DNA of 64,000 nucleotides from Methylophaga sp. (GCA_002706095.1 PAJP01000025.1:62001-126000); one strand, 5' to 3'. Positions 30,128 to 39,674 are shown, numbered from the stretch's first letter. Numbers and translations: made by a program. The notes: generated by a model from the letters alone, not told the origin.

Positions 30128-31114
30128 ATGGATGGCCTGCAGCGACAGTTTGATCGCACCAGTGACAATGAGCAACCCAAACGTATCAGACATGACATTG
30201 TCTGGCTTATAGCACTCTCTTTGGCTACGTACCTTCTTGCATCATATTTCGATTTGGCTGAGCGTTATATCAACTGGACAGCCTTAGGCGAGTTATATCA
30301 ACTTGATGAGATAATTTTTGTGTTGCTAGTTTTCTGTGCCGGGCTCATCTGGTTCAGTAAAAGACGTATATCTGAATTATCACAAGCATTGAGACATAAC
30401 TTGGCCATGCAGGCGGAGCTCACGCAGAATAATAAAAAAATCCGACAGCTACTTAATGAAAAACAATCACTGGTACAGCGGATCACTTTGGTTAGAGAGT
30501 CAGAACGTGATCACTTAGCCTCCGAACTTCATGACATCTTTGGTCAACATCTTGCTGCGATGGATGCCAATCTGACTGTCGCTCTGAACCAGACAAACAA
30601 CTCAAATCTTACATCCATTCTCGAATCTGTGATGGACAGCACCACGGTATTACGCTCGATTACACGTAATAAACTTCGCCACCTCAAGCCACCCAGCCTG
30701 GATAGTATTGGTCTTACAGGCGCTATTCGTGAACTGTTATCAGAATGGAGACAAACCTTTTCTGGCACCGACAACATCGCTTTAGATGTACGTGATGATG
30801 AACTTCCTAAACCTATTGCTCTAACGTTATATCGAGCTCTGCAAGAGGGGTTGAGTAATATTAGCCGTCATGCCAATGCAGAAAATGTGTTTATTTACTT
30901 ACACCAGTTTCGTGAACCCGAGCATATGTGTATTCAGCTAAGACTGGAAGATGATGGGCATGGTATGGATACAAACATTGAGAATCAATCCGGGCTTGGG
31001 CTTGTAAGTATTCGAGAACGTTGCGAAGCATTAAGTGGAGAGTTTTATATATCCACACGTCAACCACAGGGAACAACGTTAACTATCACGCTTCCTTATG
31101 ACCCCATTGTTTGA
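30128..31114 (+). CDS. NarX/UhpB-type sensor histidine kinase, MoxY-like
   Basis: A 328-residue kinase with two N-terminal transmembrane helices (about 24-42 and 55-75). It has a coiled region, a HisKA_3 dimerisation domain with His in ASELHDIFGQH, and an HATPase with EGLSNISRHA, DDGHGM and GLGLVSIRERC. There is almost no periplasmic sensor domain, so the signal is probably sensed in the membrane or cytoplasm. It is followed nine bases later by its regulator and then by mxaF. In Paracoccus a related pair, MoxYX, controls the methanol dehydrogenase operon. That role is inferred here from position. Confidence 0.85.
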   Translation: MDGLQRQFDRTSDNEQPKRIRHDIVWLIALSLATYLLASYFDLAERYINWTALGELYQLDEIIFVLLVFCAGLIWFSKRRISELSQALRHNLAMQAELTQNNKKIRQLLNEKQSLVQRITLVRESERDHLASELHDIFGQHLAAMDANLTVALNQTNNSNLTSILESVMDSTTVLRSITRNKLRHLKPPSLDSIGLTGAIRELLSEWRQTFSGTDNIALDVRDDELPKPIALTLYRALQEGLSNISRHANAENVFIYLHQFREPEHMCIQLRLEDDGHGMDTNIENQSGLGLVSIRERCEALSGEFYISTRQPQGTTLTITLPYDPIV

Positions 31115-31123
31115 GTAATTATT

Positions 31124-31768
31124 ATGTCTAAAACTACTATTTTGCTAATTGATGATCATGCCATTCTGCGTGATGGTTACCAGCATTTATTGAATTCATC
31201 AGGATTTCATGTGATTGATCAGGCCAGTAACTCTGAAGAGGGTTACCGTCTTTACGTGACACATAAACCTGATGTCTGCATTATCGATATCAGTATGCCT
31301 GGCGCCGGCGGGCTCGAATGTATCAGACGCATTATCGCACGTGACCCTCAGGCTAAAATTCTTATCTGCACAATGCATGATGACTCTACTCTAGCTATGC
31401 GGGCAATGGATATGGGCGCCCGTGGCTATATCACTAAATCCTGTCCTTCTTCTGTGTTAATTGAGGCAGTAAAAACCATTGCAAACCGTGGTCATTATCT
31501 AAGTACCGAGATTGCTCGCTCTATCGCCATGGAAAAGTTGATTCATGCGGATCAAAAAGTGCATTCATTATCGCACCAGGAATTTGCTGTATTTCGTATG
31601 GTCGCTGAGGGCAAAAGTATCAATGAAATGGCAGATAACTTGGCTCTGGCTCCCAAAACCGTATCCAACTATAAGACAAATATGATGCGAAAACTGGGCA
31701 CCAATAATTTAGCTGAGATTATTTTTCTAGCACAAAAAACGGGGCTGATTGCTACACCGCCCAATTAA
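31124..31768 (+). CDS. NarL/LuxR-type response regulator, MoxX-like
   Basis: A 214-residue regulator. The receiver has the acidic pair IDDH, the phospho-acceptor Asp in CIIDISMPG and Lys in YITKSCP. The C-terminal LuxR helix-turn-helix has LSHQEFAVFRMVAEGKS and the recognition helix KTVSNYKTNMMRKLG. Partner of the upstream kinase, and likely regulator of the mxaF promoter 275 bases downstream and perhaps of the divergent mxaD group. The target site is not known; a palindrome just after this gene is a candidate. Confidence 0.86.
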   Translation: MSKTTILLIDDHAILRDGYQHLLNSSGFHVIDQASNSEEGYRLYVTHKPDVCIIDISMPGAGGLECIRRIIARDPQAKILICTMHDDSTLAMRAMDMGARGYITKSCPSSVLIEAVKTIANRGHYLSTEIARSIAMEKLIHADQKVHSLSHQEFAVFRMVAEGKSINEMADNLALAPKTVSNYKTNMMRKLGTNNLAEIIFLAQKTGLIATPPN

Positions 31769-31778
31769 CATTTGGCTA

Positions 31779-31805
31779 GTGAAAAAGTTCATGAACTTTC
31801 TTCAC
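31779..31805. promoter_or_regulatory. Palindrome upstream of mxaF, candidate operator
   Basis: A perfect 16-bp palindrome AAAGTTCATGAACTTT (31784-31799) is flanked by GTGAA and TTCAC with a one-base bulge, giving an extended 27-base symmetric element. It lies 11 bases after the regulator gene and 239 bases before mxaF. No T run follows, so an operator is more likely than a terminator. NarL-type regulators bind as dimers to such symmetric sites. Confidence 0.45.
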
Positions 31806-31851
31806 ATGACTCCCTGAAAAAGCAACAAAATACTTATAAACCATTGTTAAA

Positions 31852-31857
31852 TATAAT
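31852..31857 (+). promoter_or_regulatory. Possible -10 element upstream of mxaF
   Basis: A perfect TATAAT in the AT-rich leader region, but no convincing -35 at 16-18 bases upstream. Use would give an mRNA leader of about 180 bases. mxaF promoters in other methylotrophs are activator-dependent and not always consensus-like, so this is only a candidate. Confidence 0.3.
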
Positions 31858-32043
31858 TATTCAAAAATAGCATCAAAGCTTCACTGACGTATTAAGGACA
31901 ACTTCCCTGACCCTTTTAGGTGTCGCTCTCTATCCCCTATCACAGCAAAGATAAGAAGATGAGCTTTGTGCTCAGCCGTGCTTTTTTTACAGCTGATACA
32001 CAAAGTCAGCATTGACTGACTCTCAAAACAAATAGGAGGATAT

Positions 32044-33927
32044 ATGAGAGAAATGCATCATAGCCGGTGGTCAAAACTCGGTACTGCACTTGCTGTCTCA
32101 TCCGCGCTCGGATTGATGTCAGGTATGTCAGTTGCAAATGATAAGTTGGTAGAACTGTCAAAAAGCAATGAAAACTGGGTAATGCAAGGGAAAGACTTCT
32201 CGGGCACCCACTACAGTACTGCCAAACAAATTAATAAAGATAACGTTAAAAAACTACGTCCATCATGGTCATTCTCAACAGGTGTACTCAACGGTCACGA
32301 AGGTGCGCCGCTTGTTGTAGATGGCACAATGTTCATTCATACACCATTCCCAAATAACACCTTTGCTATCGATCTGGATGAACCAGGTGTGATCAAATGG
32401 GAACACAAACCAAAACAAGATCCTGCAGCTCGTGCTGTGGCATGTTGTGACGTTGTAAACCGTGGTTTAGCTTACTGGCCAGGTGACGATAAAGCACCAG
32501 CCATGATCGTTAAGAGCTTACTGGATGGTCACGTTGTCGCGTTAAATGCTGAAACAGGTGAAGAATACTGGAAAGTAGAAAACGGTGACATCAGTGTAGG
32601 CCAAACAGAAACAGCTGCACCATTCGTTGCTAAAGATCTGGTTATCCAAGGTTCTTCTGGTGCGGAATTAGGTGTTCGTGGTTATGTCACTGCTTACGAT
32701 ATTCATACTGGTGAAATGGTATGGCGTTGGTATGCAACAGGTCCTGACGCAGACGTGGGTCTGGATAAAGACTTCAACAAACATAACCCTCATTATGGAC
32801 AAAAAGGCCTGGGTACATCTACTTGGGAAGATAACGCATGGAAAATCGGTGGTGGTACTAACTGGGGTTGGTACGCTTATGACCCAGATTTAGACATGTT
32901 CTACTATGGTTCAGGTAACCCTGCTCCATGGAATGAAACTATGCGTCCAGGTGATAACAAATGGACCATGACTATCTGGGGTCGTGATCTGGAAACGGGT
33001 TTAGCTAAATTCGGTTATCAAAAAACACCTCATGATGAGTGGGATTACGCGGGCGTTAACGTCATGATGCTTTCTGAGCAAAAAGACAAAAATGGCAAAA
33101 TGCGTAAACTGCTGACTCACCCTGATCGTAACGGTATCGTCTACACACTGGATCGTGAAACAGGTGACTTAGTCTCTGCAAACAAAATGGATGACACGGC
33201 CAACTGGGTGAAAAAAGTTGATCTGGAAACAGGTCTACCAATTCGCGACCCTGAATATGGCACACGTATGGGACACCGTTCACGTGATGTATGTCCTTCA
33301 GCGATGGGCTTCCATAACCAAGGTTTCGATTCTTATGATCCTAAACGTGAACTGTTCTACTTAGGTATTAACCACCTATGTATGGATTGGGAACCATTCA
33401 TGCTTCCATACCGTGCAGGTCAGTTCTTCGTTGGTGCCAACGTATGGACATACCCTGGTCCTAAAGGTGATCGTCAAAACGGTATCGGTTCAGGCCAAGT
33501 TAAAGCCTACAACGCGATTACTGGTGACTTCGCTTGGGAAAAAATGGAGAAATTCTCTGTTTGGGGCGGCACAATGGCAACCGAAGGTGGACTGGTATTC
33601 TACGGAACACTGGATGGCTTCATCAAAGCGCGTGATGCTGACAACGGTAAGTTGTTGTGGAAATTTAAACTTCCATCAGGCGCAATTGGTCACCCAATGA
33701 CATACACCCATGAAGGTACACAATACGTTGCTATCAACTATGGTGTAGGTGGTTGGCCTGCAGTAGGTCTTGTGTTTGACCTGAATGACCCATCAGCTGG
33801 TTTAGGTGCAGTAGGTGCCTTTAAAGAACTGGCGAAAAACACTCAAATGGGTGGTGGTGTCATGGTCTTCGCACTTGATGGTAAGAGCCCATATGACGAT
33901 GTGAGCTTAGGTGAATACGGCATGTAA
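32044..33927 (+). CDS. mxaF: Methanol dehydrogenase large subunit, calcium/PQQ type
   Basis: Periplasmic PQQ quinoprotein that oxidises methanol to formaldehyde; alpha subunit of the alpha2beta2 enzyme. The 627 residues begin with a signal peptide (cleavage near SVA-ND). The eight-bladed propeller has the vicinal disulfide Cys134-Cys135 that covers PQQ. The catalytic Asp334 lies in DEWDYAGVN. Residue 336, two after it, is Ala, whereas lanthanide-dependent XoxF has Asp there, so this is the calcium enzyme. The ribosome site TAGGAGGA is strong and codon use is biased (GGT, CGT), as for a very highly expressed gene. An 11-bp hairpin follows the stop. Confidence 0.98.
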   Translation: MREMHHSRWSKLGTALAVSSALGLMSGMSVANDKLVELSKSNENWVMQGKDFSGTHYSTAKQINKDNVKKLRPSWSFSTGVLNGHEGAPLVVDGTMFIHTPFPNNTFAIDLDEPGVIKWEHKPKQDPAARAVACCDVVNRGLAYWPGDDKAPAMIVKSLLDGHVVALNAETGEEYWKVENGDISVGQTETAAPFVAKDLVIQGSSGAELGVRGYVTAYDIHTGEMVWRWYATGPDADVGLDKDFNKHNPHYGQKGLGTSTWEDNAWKIGGGTNWGWYAYDPDLDMFYYGSGNPAPWNETMRPGDNKWTMTIWGRDLETGLAKFGYQKTPHDEWDYAGVNVMMLSEQKDKNGKMRKLLTHPDRNGIVYTLDRETGDLVSANKMDDTANWVKKVDLETGLPIRDPEYGTRMGHRSRDVCPSAMGFHNQGFDSYDPKRELFYLGINHLCMDWEPFMLPYRAGQFFVGANVWTYPGPKGDRQNGIGSGQVKAYNAITGDFAWEKMEKFSVWGGTMATEGGLVFYGTLDGFIKARDADNGKLLWKFKLPSGAIGHPMTYTHEGTQYVAINYGVGGWPAVGLVFDLNDPSAGLGAVGAFKELAKNTQMGGGVMVFALDGKSPYDDVSLGEYGM

Positions 33928-33976
33928 GCAAAGGCTTACTAGTCAAATAACTTAAGACTTATTTCGTTAGAAACCT

Positions 33977-34002
33977 GGCCAGCAACCCACAGGTTGCTGG
34001 CC
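33977..34002 (+). other. Strong hairpin between mxaF and mxaJ
   Basis: A perfect 11-bp GC-rich stem (33977-33987 with 33992-34002) and a 4-base loop lie 49 bases after the mxaF stop. No T run follows. It could protect the 3' end of mxaF mRNA or reduce read-through, helping to make far more MxaF than MxaJ. Confidence 0.65.
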
Positions 34003-34020
34003 TCCATCAAAGAGACCAAC

Positions 34021-34869
34021 ATGATGAAACGAAGCGTGAAAAAAGCCAAATCAGGTCGTATGTTACCTTCATTTTTGGCACTCATATTAGGCAGTGGCTT
34101 AGCCTTTAATGCACAAGCCAATACCAGCACTCTTAAAGTGTGTGCAGCCAGTGATGAATTGCCCTACTCAAATAAGCAGCAGGAAGGCTTTGAGAATGAA
34201 CTGGCAAAAATTCTAGCGGATACCATGGATCGGGAACTAGAGTTCGTCTGGTCCGATAGAGCAGCCATTTTTCTTGTGACAGAAAAGCTGCTTAAAAATC
34301 AATGTGATGTTGTCATGGGCGTAGACAAAGGTGATCCTCGTGTCGCGACCAGTGACCCATACTACAAGTCTGGCTATGCCTTTATTTATCCAGCAGACAA
34401 AGGTTTGGATATTGAAAACTGGCAAAGCCCAGCATTAAAAGACATGTCTAAATTTGCCATCGTTCCGGGCAGCCCTTCCGAAGTGATGCTGCGTGAAATT
34501 GATAAGTATGAAGGCAACTTTAACTACACCATGTCCTTAATCGGTTTTAAGTCACGCCGTAACCAGTATGTACGTTACGCACCCGATTTACTGATATCAG
34601 AAGTGGTGTCAGGTAAAGCCGACATTGCTCATATCTGGGCTCCCGAAGCCGCCCGTTATGTGAAATCAGCCTCGGTTCCACTAAAAATGGTGGTATCTGA
34701 AGAATTTGCGCCGACCCATGACGGAGAAGGTGTAAGACAACAGTTTGAACAAGCTATCGCCGTACGCAGTGACGATAAAGAACTGTTGAAAGAAATCAAT
34801 ACAGCCTTGCATAAAGCCGATCCTGAGATCAAAGCCGTATTGAAAGATGAAGGCATCCCACTCTTATAA
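34021..34869 (+). CDS. mxaJ: MxaJ, periplasmic solute-binding-like methanol oxidation protein
   Basis: A 282-residue exported protein of the SBP_bac_3 fold (LKVCAASDELPYSN at the mature start) that is required for methanol dehydrogenase assembly or stability in methylotrophs. The signal peptide ends near AQA-NT. I start at the ATGATG at 34021; the frame is open to a TTG at 33994, but that lies inside the hairpin. Second gene of the mxa operon, as in the usual mxaFJGI order. Confidence 0.93.
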   Translation: MMKRSVKKAKSGRMLPSFLALILGSGLAFNAQANTSTLKVCAASDELPYSNKQQEGFENELAKILADTMDRELEFVWSDRAAIFLVTEKLLKNQCDVVMGVDKGDPRVATSDPYYKSGYAFIYPADKGLDIENWQSPALKDMSKFAIVPGSPSEVMLREIDKYEGNFNYTMSLIGFKSRRNQYVRYAPDLLISEVVSGKADIAHIWAPEAARYVKSASVPLKMVVSEEFAPTHDGEGVRQQFEQAIAVRSDDKELLKEINTALHKADPEIKAVLKDEGIPLL

Positions 34870-34914
34870 CTCTAATAAAAATACTTTTTGTTACTACAGG
34901 AAATTTTTTAAATC

Positions 34915-35496
34915 ATGACTAACAAAACATTTTTGCCAAAGAAGATTCGAGGAATCGCACTACTTACTGTCTCGGTACTCTCCGTGGCAATGATTCCTGT
35001 CGCTCAATCTCAATTGGTTTTCAGAAATACAGTTACAGGTGATGTCCTGGACTTATCTTTTGGCAAGAAAGGTGAAAAGACAGAAGCTGTTGAGCATTTT
35101 CTCAATACCGGTGAAAACCTCTATAACACCGATGAAGAAGCCATCAAATCAGGTGAAAGCTTATTCATGACCGCATGTTCAGGCTGCCATGGACATCATG
35201 CTGAAGGCAAGTTAGGGCCAGCATTAGGTGATGATTATTACACCTACCCTAAAAACGCCAATGATAAAGGCTTTTTTGAAACCATTTATGGCGGAGCTCG
35301 TAGCATGATGGGGCCGCAATATAACAACCTCACTAAAGATGAAATATTACAAACCATGGCTTGGGTAAGGAGTGTTTATTGGGGGCCAGCAGAAAAAGCA
35401 GATTGGTTGACTGAAGAACAAAAAGCCAATTTTGAACCTGCTCCGGTTCCAGAAGACTTCAAAGAAGCTATGGAGAACTTCAAAAAAACTCATTAA
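34915..35496 (+). CDS. mxaG: Cytochrome cL, electron acceptor of methanol dehydrogenase
   Basis: A 193-residue periplasmic c-type cytochrome with one haem site, CSGCH (Cys88, Cys91, His92), and a signal peptide ending near Gln31-Ser32. It takes electrons from reduced PQQ in MxaF and passes them to a class I cytochrome c. The region after the haem site (LGPALGDDYYTYPKN) and the later GGARSMMGPQYNNLT contain candidate axial Met residues. It lies between mxaJ and mxaI. Confidence 0.96.
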   Translation: MTNKTFLPKKIRGIALLTVSVLSVAMIPVAQSQLVFRNTVTGDVLDLSFGKKGEKTEAVEHFLNTGENLYNTDEEAIKSGESLFMTACSGCHGHHAEGKLGPALGDDYYTYPKNANDKGFFETIYGGARSMMGPQYNNLTKDEILQTMAWVRSVYWGPAEKADWLTEEQKANFEPAPVPEDFKEAMENFKKTH

Positions 35497-35568
35497 TTAA
35501 TGGGTGGTGCGTCGCCATAGTGGCAGCGCACCAATTCATTATGTCGTCGCAACAATAAGGAGAGAAAT

Positions 35569-35841
35569 ATGAAACTAAAAACAATCGCTGTGACTTGCTC
35601 AGCTCTGATGATGTTATCAGGTGCCAGCGCAGTTATGGCTTATGATGGTACTAAATGTAAAGCACCTGGCGATTGCTGGGAAGCTAAGCCTGGATTCCCA
35701 GATAAAATCAAAGGTTCTAAGTACGATCCTAAACACAGTGAAAAAGAACTGAACAAACAAGATGCTGCGTTAAAAGCAATGGAAAAACGCAATGCTGAAC
35801 GTGTTGAACAGTTCAAAAAAACAGGTAAATGGGTTTATTAA
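35569..35841 (+). CDS. mxaI: Methanol dehydrogenase small (beta) subunit
   Basis: A 90-residue precursor; the signal peptide is cleaved near VMA-YD, leaving a lysine-rich mature subunit of about 68 residues. The two cysteines in KCKAPGDCW form the family's intrachain disulfide. It wraps around MxaF in the alpha2beta2 enzyme and is present in calcium-type but not XoxF systems. AAGGAGAG precedes the ATG and a strong terminator follows. Confidence 0.97.
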   Translation: MKLKTIAVTCSALMMLSGASAVMAYDGTKCKAPGDCWEAKPGFPDKIKGSKYDPKHSEKELNKQDAALKAMEKRNAERVEQFKKTGKWVY

Positions 35842-35855
35842 TCCGTTACTGAAGC

Positions 35856-35892
35856 AGACCGGCCTTATTCTCGGGCCGGTCTTTTCTTTTTC
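35856..35892 (+). terminator. Rho-independent terminator after mxaI
   Basis: A perfect 9-bp GC-rich stem (35856-35864 with 35874-35882), a 9-base loop and a T-rich tail. It divides the structural mxaFJGI genes from the maturation genes mxaRSACKL, which would then be expressed at a lower level by read-through or a separate promoter. Confidence 0.85.
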
Positions 35893-35909
35893 TTCCATGT
35901 GAAACCACT

Positions 35910-36944
35910 ATGAACCAGCTATCAAATACATCAACGATAGCGATGTCAGATTGGCATGCGCTTATTCGTCAGATGGAAACCAGCATCAATAACACGATTC
36001 TCGGTCAGGAACACATTGTCAGATTAATGACCATTGCCACCCTGTCCAGAGGGCATATCCTGCTTGAAGGTGATGTCGGTGTCGGTAAAACGACCTTATT
36101 GAAAACGGTAGCCGAATGTCTGGGTGGTAACTTTGAACGGATTGAAGGCACCATCGATCTGATGCCGCACGATCTCGTTTACTACACCTATATTGCCGAA
36201 AATGGTAAACCAGGCGTTAGTTCAGGACCGGTTCTGAAACATGGCGATGAACTCTCTATCTTCTTTTTCAATGAGATTAACCGAGCACGGCCACAAGTCC
36301 ACTCTTTATTATTAAGAATCATGGCTGAACGCAGCGTGCATGCATTTAACCAAACACACTATTTCCCTCATTTGCAGGTGTTTGCTGACCGTAATCGTAT
36401 TGAAAAAGATGAAACCTTTGAGCTGCCTGCAGCGGCACGTGACCGTTTTATGATGGAACTGCATGTCGAGCAGCCAAAGTCAGAAACACAACTGAAAGAT
36501 CTGATGTTCAATCCTCGTTTTCATGATGCTGATAAACTGGTTGATTCTGCTGATAAAGCAGTCGTACCGTTTCAGCAGCTGAATGATATTGCGGTTGCCA
36601 TTCAAGAGCATGTTCACACCAGTGAAAAAGTGCAGGACTATGGCTATCATCTCTGCCGCGCTCTACGTGAACCGGCTGAGTATGGCATTCAAATCACCGA
36701 TGTGGATACCAACAATATGATCCGTGGTGGTATGGGACCACGCGGTATTAGTTATCTGGCTCGAGGAGCCAAAGTTAATGCCTGGCTGAATGGGCGTGAT
36801 GCGCTTGTGCCAGAAGATTTCCATATGATCATCCGGCAGATAGCCAAACATCGATTGTTCTTGAATCCTGTCTATGACTATAACCGTGATGATATTGTTG
36901 AATCCCTTATCACAGCGGCATTGAATACGATTCAATCACCATGA
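35910..36944 (+). CDS. mxaR: MxaR, MoxR-family AAA+ ATPase
   Basis: A 344-residue MoxR-type AAA+ protein that acts with VWA proteins in maturation (calcium insertion) of methanol dehydrogenase. Walker A is GDVGVGKT. The Walker B position reads FFFNEINRA: Asn121 stands where most MoxR proteins have Asp, with Glu122 kept. The sensor and arginine regions follow in AAARDRFMMELHVE. The stop overlaps the mxaS ATG by four bases, implying translational coupling. Confidence 0.93.
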   Translation: MNQLSNTSTIAMSDWHALIRQMETSINNTILGQEHIVRLMTIATLSRGHILLEGDVGVGKTTLLKTVAECLGGNFERIEGTIDLMPHDLVYYTYIAENGKPGVSSGPVLKHGDELSIFFFNEINRARPQVHSLLLRIMAERSVHAFNQTHYFPHLQVFADRNRIEKDETFELPAAARDRFMMELHVEQPKSETQLKDLMFNPRFHDADKLVDSADKAVVPFQQLNDIAVAIQEHVHTSEKVQDYGYHLCRALREPAEYGIQITDVDTNNMIRGGMGPRGISYLARGAKVNAWLNGRDALVPEDFHMIIRQIAKHRLFLNPVYDYNRDDIVESLITAALNTIQSP

Positions 36945-37747
36945 ATCAAACCTTTGATTACAAAACCACTGGCTTGATCAGTGGCTTGATGCTGGGCTCT
37001 CATAAAAGCCGGCAGCGTGGTACAGGATCGGATTTCTATAAGAAATCATTATTTTTAGATGAACCAGATACGTCACGTTTGGATTTAAATGCCAGCCTGA
37101 CTGATCCGTTTGAGTCCCTGCATGTCAAAAGTTACCGACAACGCAGCAAAATCGATGTGATATTACTTATCGATGGCTCATCCTCTATGCTTTATGGCGA
37201 GAAAGCGACCTTATTGCATCACGTCTATGAGAGTACCAAAGCCTCTGTCGAAGCCGCTAATGACCGTTTTTCATGTTATCTGCTCAAAGAAAAGCTGGTT
37301 AAGCTGGATGATGCGGATGCTCTGACCACAGAATTAACTAACCTCCAGCCCGAGTCTAATCAGGCTGAAGCCACTCAACAAGTTTTTCCGATCTTGCCTG
37401 GCAAGCCGGCACTGATATTTTTAGTCTCTGATTTTCACTGGCCGGAAACACAATTGCAGTCATTGCTGACTGTATTGTCAGCCCATTTGGTGGTGCCTAT
37501 GGTGTTATGGCAATCCAAAGAGTTTCTCGACTTTCCATTATGGCGATTTGTCGAGTTGACTGACCTTGAAACAGGAGCCAGTTCTCTGGTGTTTATCACC
37601 CGAGATCAAAAACAAAAAATTCAGCAGCAATATGACGATCGTAAAACCTATCTCACACAACAGTTTCGTCGATTTAATCAACATCCATTTTGGTTGATTG
37701 ATCAGTATGATGCCAGACAAATGAGTCGATATTTCTCGATGCAGTAG
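36941..37747 (+). CDS. mxaS: MxaS, DUF58/VWA-like maturation protein
   Basis: A 268-residue cytoplasmic protein with the DUF58-type start (about 15-65) and a VWA-like core. It has the metal-site sequence LLIDGSSSML near residues 72-81 and a later FLVSDFHWPE. It is the usual partner encoded directly after a MoxR ATPase and overlaps mxaR by ATGA. It is required with MxaR, A, C, K and L for active methanol dehydrogenase in Methylobacterium. The exact step is not established. Confidence 0.88.
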   Translation: MNQTFDYKTTGLISGLMLGSHKSRQRGTGSDFYKKSLFLDEPDTSRLDLNASLTDPFESLHVKSYRQRSKIDVILLIDGSSSMLYGEKATLLHHVYESTKASVEAANDRFSCYLLKEKLVKLDDADALTTELTNLQPESNQAEATQQVFPILPGKPALIFLVSDFHWPETQLQSLLTVLSAHLVVPMVLWQSKEFLDFPLWRFVELTDLETGASSLVFITRDQKQKIQQQYDDRKTYLTQQFRRFNQHPFWLIDQYDARQMSRYFSMQ

Positions 37748-37755
37748 GAACCTTT

Positions 37756-38697
37756 ATGAAGTTTTTCAACACCATTTCACTGCTTTTAGGCTTATTTCTG
37801 CTTTCTGCTTTCTGTTCTGCAAAGCCCCATATACCAGGCCAACTTATCAAAATGGATCAAGGACGAAGCTATGGCTTGGTAGTTGGCGATATCATTGAAC
37901 ATCAATACCTGATCGCTATCGATACGGCGTATTCTTTATCCCCCTCATCTCTTCCCGTTGAGGGCGAATTAACCTACTGGCTTGATCTGAATAGCGTCGA
38001 TATGACTTCCGATCAACAGGGAGCAAAAAAGCTCTATCATCTTACCCTTCGCTATCAAACCTTTTACGCACCTCTCGATGTCCGCAAACTACTTATTCCT
38101 GAACAACAATTAGTATTTACTGACAACTCAAATCAGCGATTTGAAATATCACTACCCGAATGGTATTTCACTATGTCGCCGATAAAAGAAGTTGTTTCAA
38201 GTGGTGTTGGTAATGATGATGGCAGTCATGGCTTTATGAAGCCCGATATCGCTCCCAGAACGCATTCACTTTTTCGCTATCAATCGCCCATCATCATTTA
38301 TGGCAGTTTATCTGTGATAGCTTTGCTTATCTGGACTGCGCTCGCAGGATTATTACCCAAGTTCAGTACTTCACCATTTCACAAGGCTAAGCGTCAAATC
38401 AAACGCATCAAACGCCAAAAAAATACATCGTCTGAACAGGTGCAACAGGGCATGCAAGCTATGCATGATGCGTTGAATGCGCGAGCCAAACAGACCTTAT
38501 TTGCCTCACAAATTGATGACTTTATTCATCGACACCCACAATTTAATGAAAGTCGAGGGCAAATAGAAGATTTTTTTCAGCAATCCAGAAGCGTTTTTTT
38601 CTTTGATAAAGAAGCTAAACCCACTATTTTGATGGATTGTATCCGTCTATGCGACAGACTCGCAGCCGCGGATAAAGTCGTGCAGAGTAACTCATGA
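37756..38697 (+). CDS. mxaA: MxaA, membrane protein for methanol dehydrogenase maturation
   Basis: A 313-residue protein with an N-terminal signal sequence (ending near CSA-KP), a periplasmic domain to about residue 180, a transmembrane helix near 184-204 (IYGSLSVIALLIWTALAG) and a basic cytoplasmic C-terminal domain. The layout and its position between mxaS and mxaC match MxaA, which is implicated in calcium insertion. Its stop overlaps the mxaC ATG by four bases. Confidence 0.85.
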   Translation: MKFFNTISLLLGLFLLSAFCSAKPHIPGQLIKMDQGRSYGLVVGDIIEHQYLIAIDTAYSLSPSSLPVEGELTYWLDLNSVDMTSDQQGAKKLYHLTLRYQTFYAPLDVRKLLIPEQQLVFTDNSNQRFEISLPEWYFTMSPIKEVVSSGVGNDDGSHGFMKPDIAPRTHSLFRYQSPIIIYGSLSVIALLIWTALAGLLPKFSTSPFHKAKRQIKRIKRQKNTSSEQVQQGMQAMHDALNARAKQTLFASQIDDFIHRHPQFNESRGQIEDFFQQSRSVFFFDKEAKPTILMDCIRLCDRLAAADKVVQSNS

Positions 38698-39674
38698 ATC
38701 TTGCTTTTCATCTGCCTTGGCTGCTGGTTTTATTACCACTCAGCTTATTACCTTTCTTTAACAGTTTGTTTGACAGGCATGCGACTCCCAGCAGACAGCT
38801 GATCAAGCTGAATCCACTGACTATTTGGCTTAATCGCTTAATAAAGCTCTCTGCCGCTTTTGCTATAGCGTCAGTCATTATTGGTCTTGCGGGTTTACAC
38901 AGCCTGGAGCAAACGGTGACACGAACAGGACAAGGTGCCCATATTGTGTTTGTGTTGGATCGTAGTGCCAGCATGAATGAGACCTTTGGTGGTCAAACAC
39001 CTGATGAAAATGAGCAGTCAAAAGCTCAGGCTGCCAGGCGATTACTATCTGAATTTGTTAATCGTCGACCGCATGATTTATTCGGTGTGGCGGGTTTCAG
39101 TACGCAACCATTTTACGTTAGTCCTCTCACTGAACATAAAAGCGCGATTCAGGCCGCAATCAATAGTCTTGAAACACCTGGTTTAGCGTTCACCAACGTC
39201 GCTAAAGGTTTAGGAATGGGGCTAAGCTACTTTAAAGACCAACCTCATACCGGTTCTCGCGTGATTGTCCTAGTGTCTGATGGTGCAGCAACCTTAGATC
39301 ATCGAGCTCAGAAAACCTTGCGTGAATGGTTTGAGCGTTACCGTGTCAGCTTGTACTGGTTCTTTTTACGTACAGAAAATGGGCAAGGCATTTTCACCGA
39401 GCCAAAATCACATCGGGATGATAATCCAAGAGTCATGCCTGAACGACATTTACATAAGTTTTTCAATACGTTATCTGTACCCTATCACGCATATGAAGTC
39501 GATACCGCCGAATCACTCCAGGCTGCCATTGCAGAGCTGGATGAACTGGAAAGCTTACCATTGATTTATCAGGAAAAACTACCAAAACAAAGTCTGAAAG
39601 CTTGGTGTTATGGCTTCGCCTTATTTTTTGTATTACTTCTTGTTGCGGTGAAATTTTTGGAGAAACGCTCATGA
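38694..39674 (+). CDS. mxaC: MxaC, membrane VWA protein
   Basis: A 326-residue protein with two N-terminal membrane helices (about 4-23 and 44-66), a VWA domain with MIDAS motif DRSAS in VLDRSASMNETF and a C-terminal helix (about 305-320). It resembles BatA-type proteins that work with MoxR ATPases. Part of the maturation group, overlapping mxaA upstream and mxaK downstream by ATGA. Confidence 0.9.
   Translation: MNLAFHLPWLLVLLPLSLLPFFNSLFDRHATPSRQLIKLNPLTIWLNRLIKLSAAFAIASVIIGLAGLHSLEQTVTRTGQGAHIVFVLDRSASMNETFGGQTPDENEQSKAQAARRLLSEFVNRRPHDLFGVAGFSTQPFYVSPLTEHKSAIQAAINSLETPGLAFTNVAKGLGMGLSYFKDQPHTGSRVIVLVSDGAATLDHRAQKTLREWFERYRVSLYWFFLRTENGQGIFTEPKSHRDDNPRVMPERHLHKFFNTLSVPYHAYEVDTAESLQAAIAELDELESLPLIYQEKLPKQSLKAWCYGFALFFVLLLVAVKFLEKRS

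Noticed and set aside
32044-33927. Lanthanide-dependent XoxF instead of MxaF
   Set aside because: Residue 336, two after the catalytic Asp334, is Ala and not Asp, and mxaI and the full maturation set are present.
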